Below, piece after piece: positions 16,418 to 16,597 of a DNA stretch of 16,597 bases (position 1 is the first letter of the stretch; every line of letters begins with the position of its first letter). The notes beneath the pieces were generated by a model. The model saw nothing but the letters and a program-made list of their open reading frames with translations, ran no database searches and was not told the origin of the DNA. The position numbers and the translations under genes were made by a program. This DNA comes from Owenia fusiformis. Its lineage: Eukaryota > Annelida > Polychaeta > Sabellida > Oweniidae. The DNA is taken from positions 8,362,815 through 8,379,411 of the forward strand of contig CAIIXF020000003.1 in the NCBI GenBank assembly GCA_903813345.2, written 5' to 3'.

Positions 16418-16429
16418 ATTAAAATTAAA
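16418..16429 (+). promoter_or_regulatory. Two ATTAAA polyadenylation signals
   Basis: Back-to-back ATTAAA hexamers lie at 16418-16423 and 16424-16429, starting 7 bases after the galaxin-like stop codon. ATTAAA is the commonest variant of AATAAA. If used, the 3' UTR would be very short. Confidence 0.5.
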
Positions 16430-16597
16430 CCGTAATTGATAAATAGTTTACGTACTGAAAATTGCGCTGGTAGTCAAGCTAGATTTGCAGTTGTCAAAGA
16501 AGGTCTGTCCTTGATAAAGATGTGATCATGAAAAACGAATTTAACTTATTCAAAATGTTGATTGATCTACGTGCTTTTTAGATTTATCTACTCGCAG
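16430..16597. other. Downstream flank, nothing recognised
   Basis: AT-rich sequence after the putative polyadenylation signals with no further exon or repeat seen. Confidence 0.4.

Overview
The window looks like AT-rich nuclear DNA from an invertebrate animal, most likely marine. The reasons are genes split by GT-AG introns, a galaxin-like di-cysteine repeat protein (a family known from corals, molluscs, hemichordates and amphioxus), a dense mix of mariner, LINE and MITE-type relics, and long gene-free stretches. Nothing suggests bacterial, plasmid or organelle DNA. The phylum cannot be fixed from the sequence.

Layout. (1) 2-265, + strand: last exon of a trypsin-like (PA clan) gene that enters from the left. 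(2) 266-2478: no gene; one 214-bp-period tandem duplication. (3) 2486-3164: a 679-bp CpG-rich foldback element with terminal inverted repeats and a perfect 7-bp target duplication. (4) 3176-7785: nested mobile elements. Three copies of an unknown repeat (A, B, C) are interrupted by an internally deleted mariner element (3981-5038), a decayed second mariner (to 6003), a 5'-truncated CR1/Jockey-like LINE (6201 on), and an element inside the LINE rich in AGGTCA half-sites (6731-7643). (5) 7786-9080: no gene, with a possible third mariner-end relic at 8402-8570. (6) 9081-9921: the probable 5' end of a receptor gene. It has a candidate signal-peptide exon, an exon resembling the start of an ANF-receptor / class C GPCR ligand-binding domain, and a frame-broken duplicate of that exon 50 bp further on. 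(7) 9922-14100: intron or intergenic DNA with a palindromic MITE-like unit, two perfect hairpins, and a 479-bp TA-flanked MITE at 12426-12904. (8) 14126-14245: three GTCANNTGAC palindromes. (9) 14754-16411, + strand: two exons of a galaxin-like protein with 25 di-cysteine motifs and a tyrosine-rich block.

The three genic loci all lie on the + strand but show no functional link; this is ordinary animal genome organisation, not an operon. The galaxin-like gene is the best-supported gene, and its first (signal peptide) exon was not located. The structures most worth following are the foldback element, the galaxin-like gene with its tyrosine-rich insert and E-box cluster, and the duplicated receptor exon.
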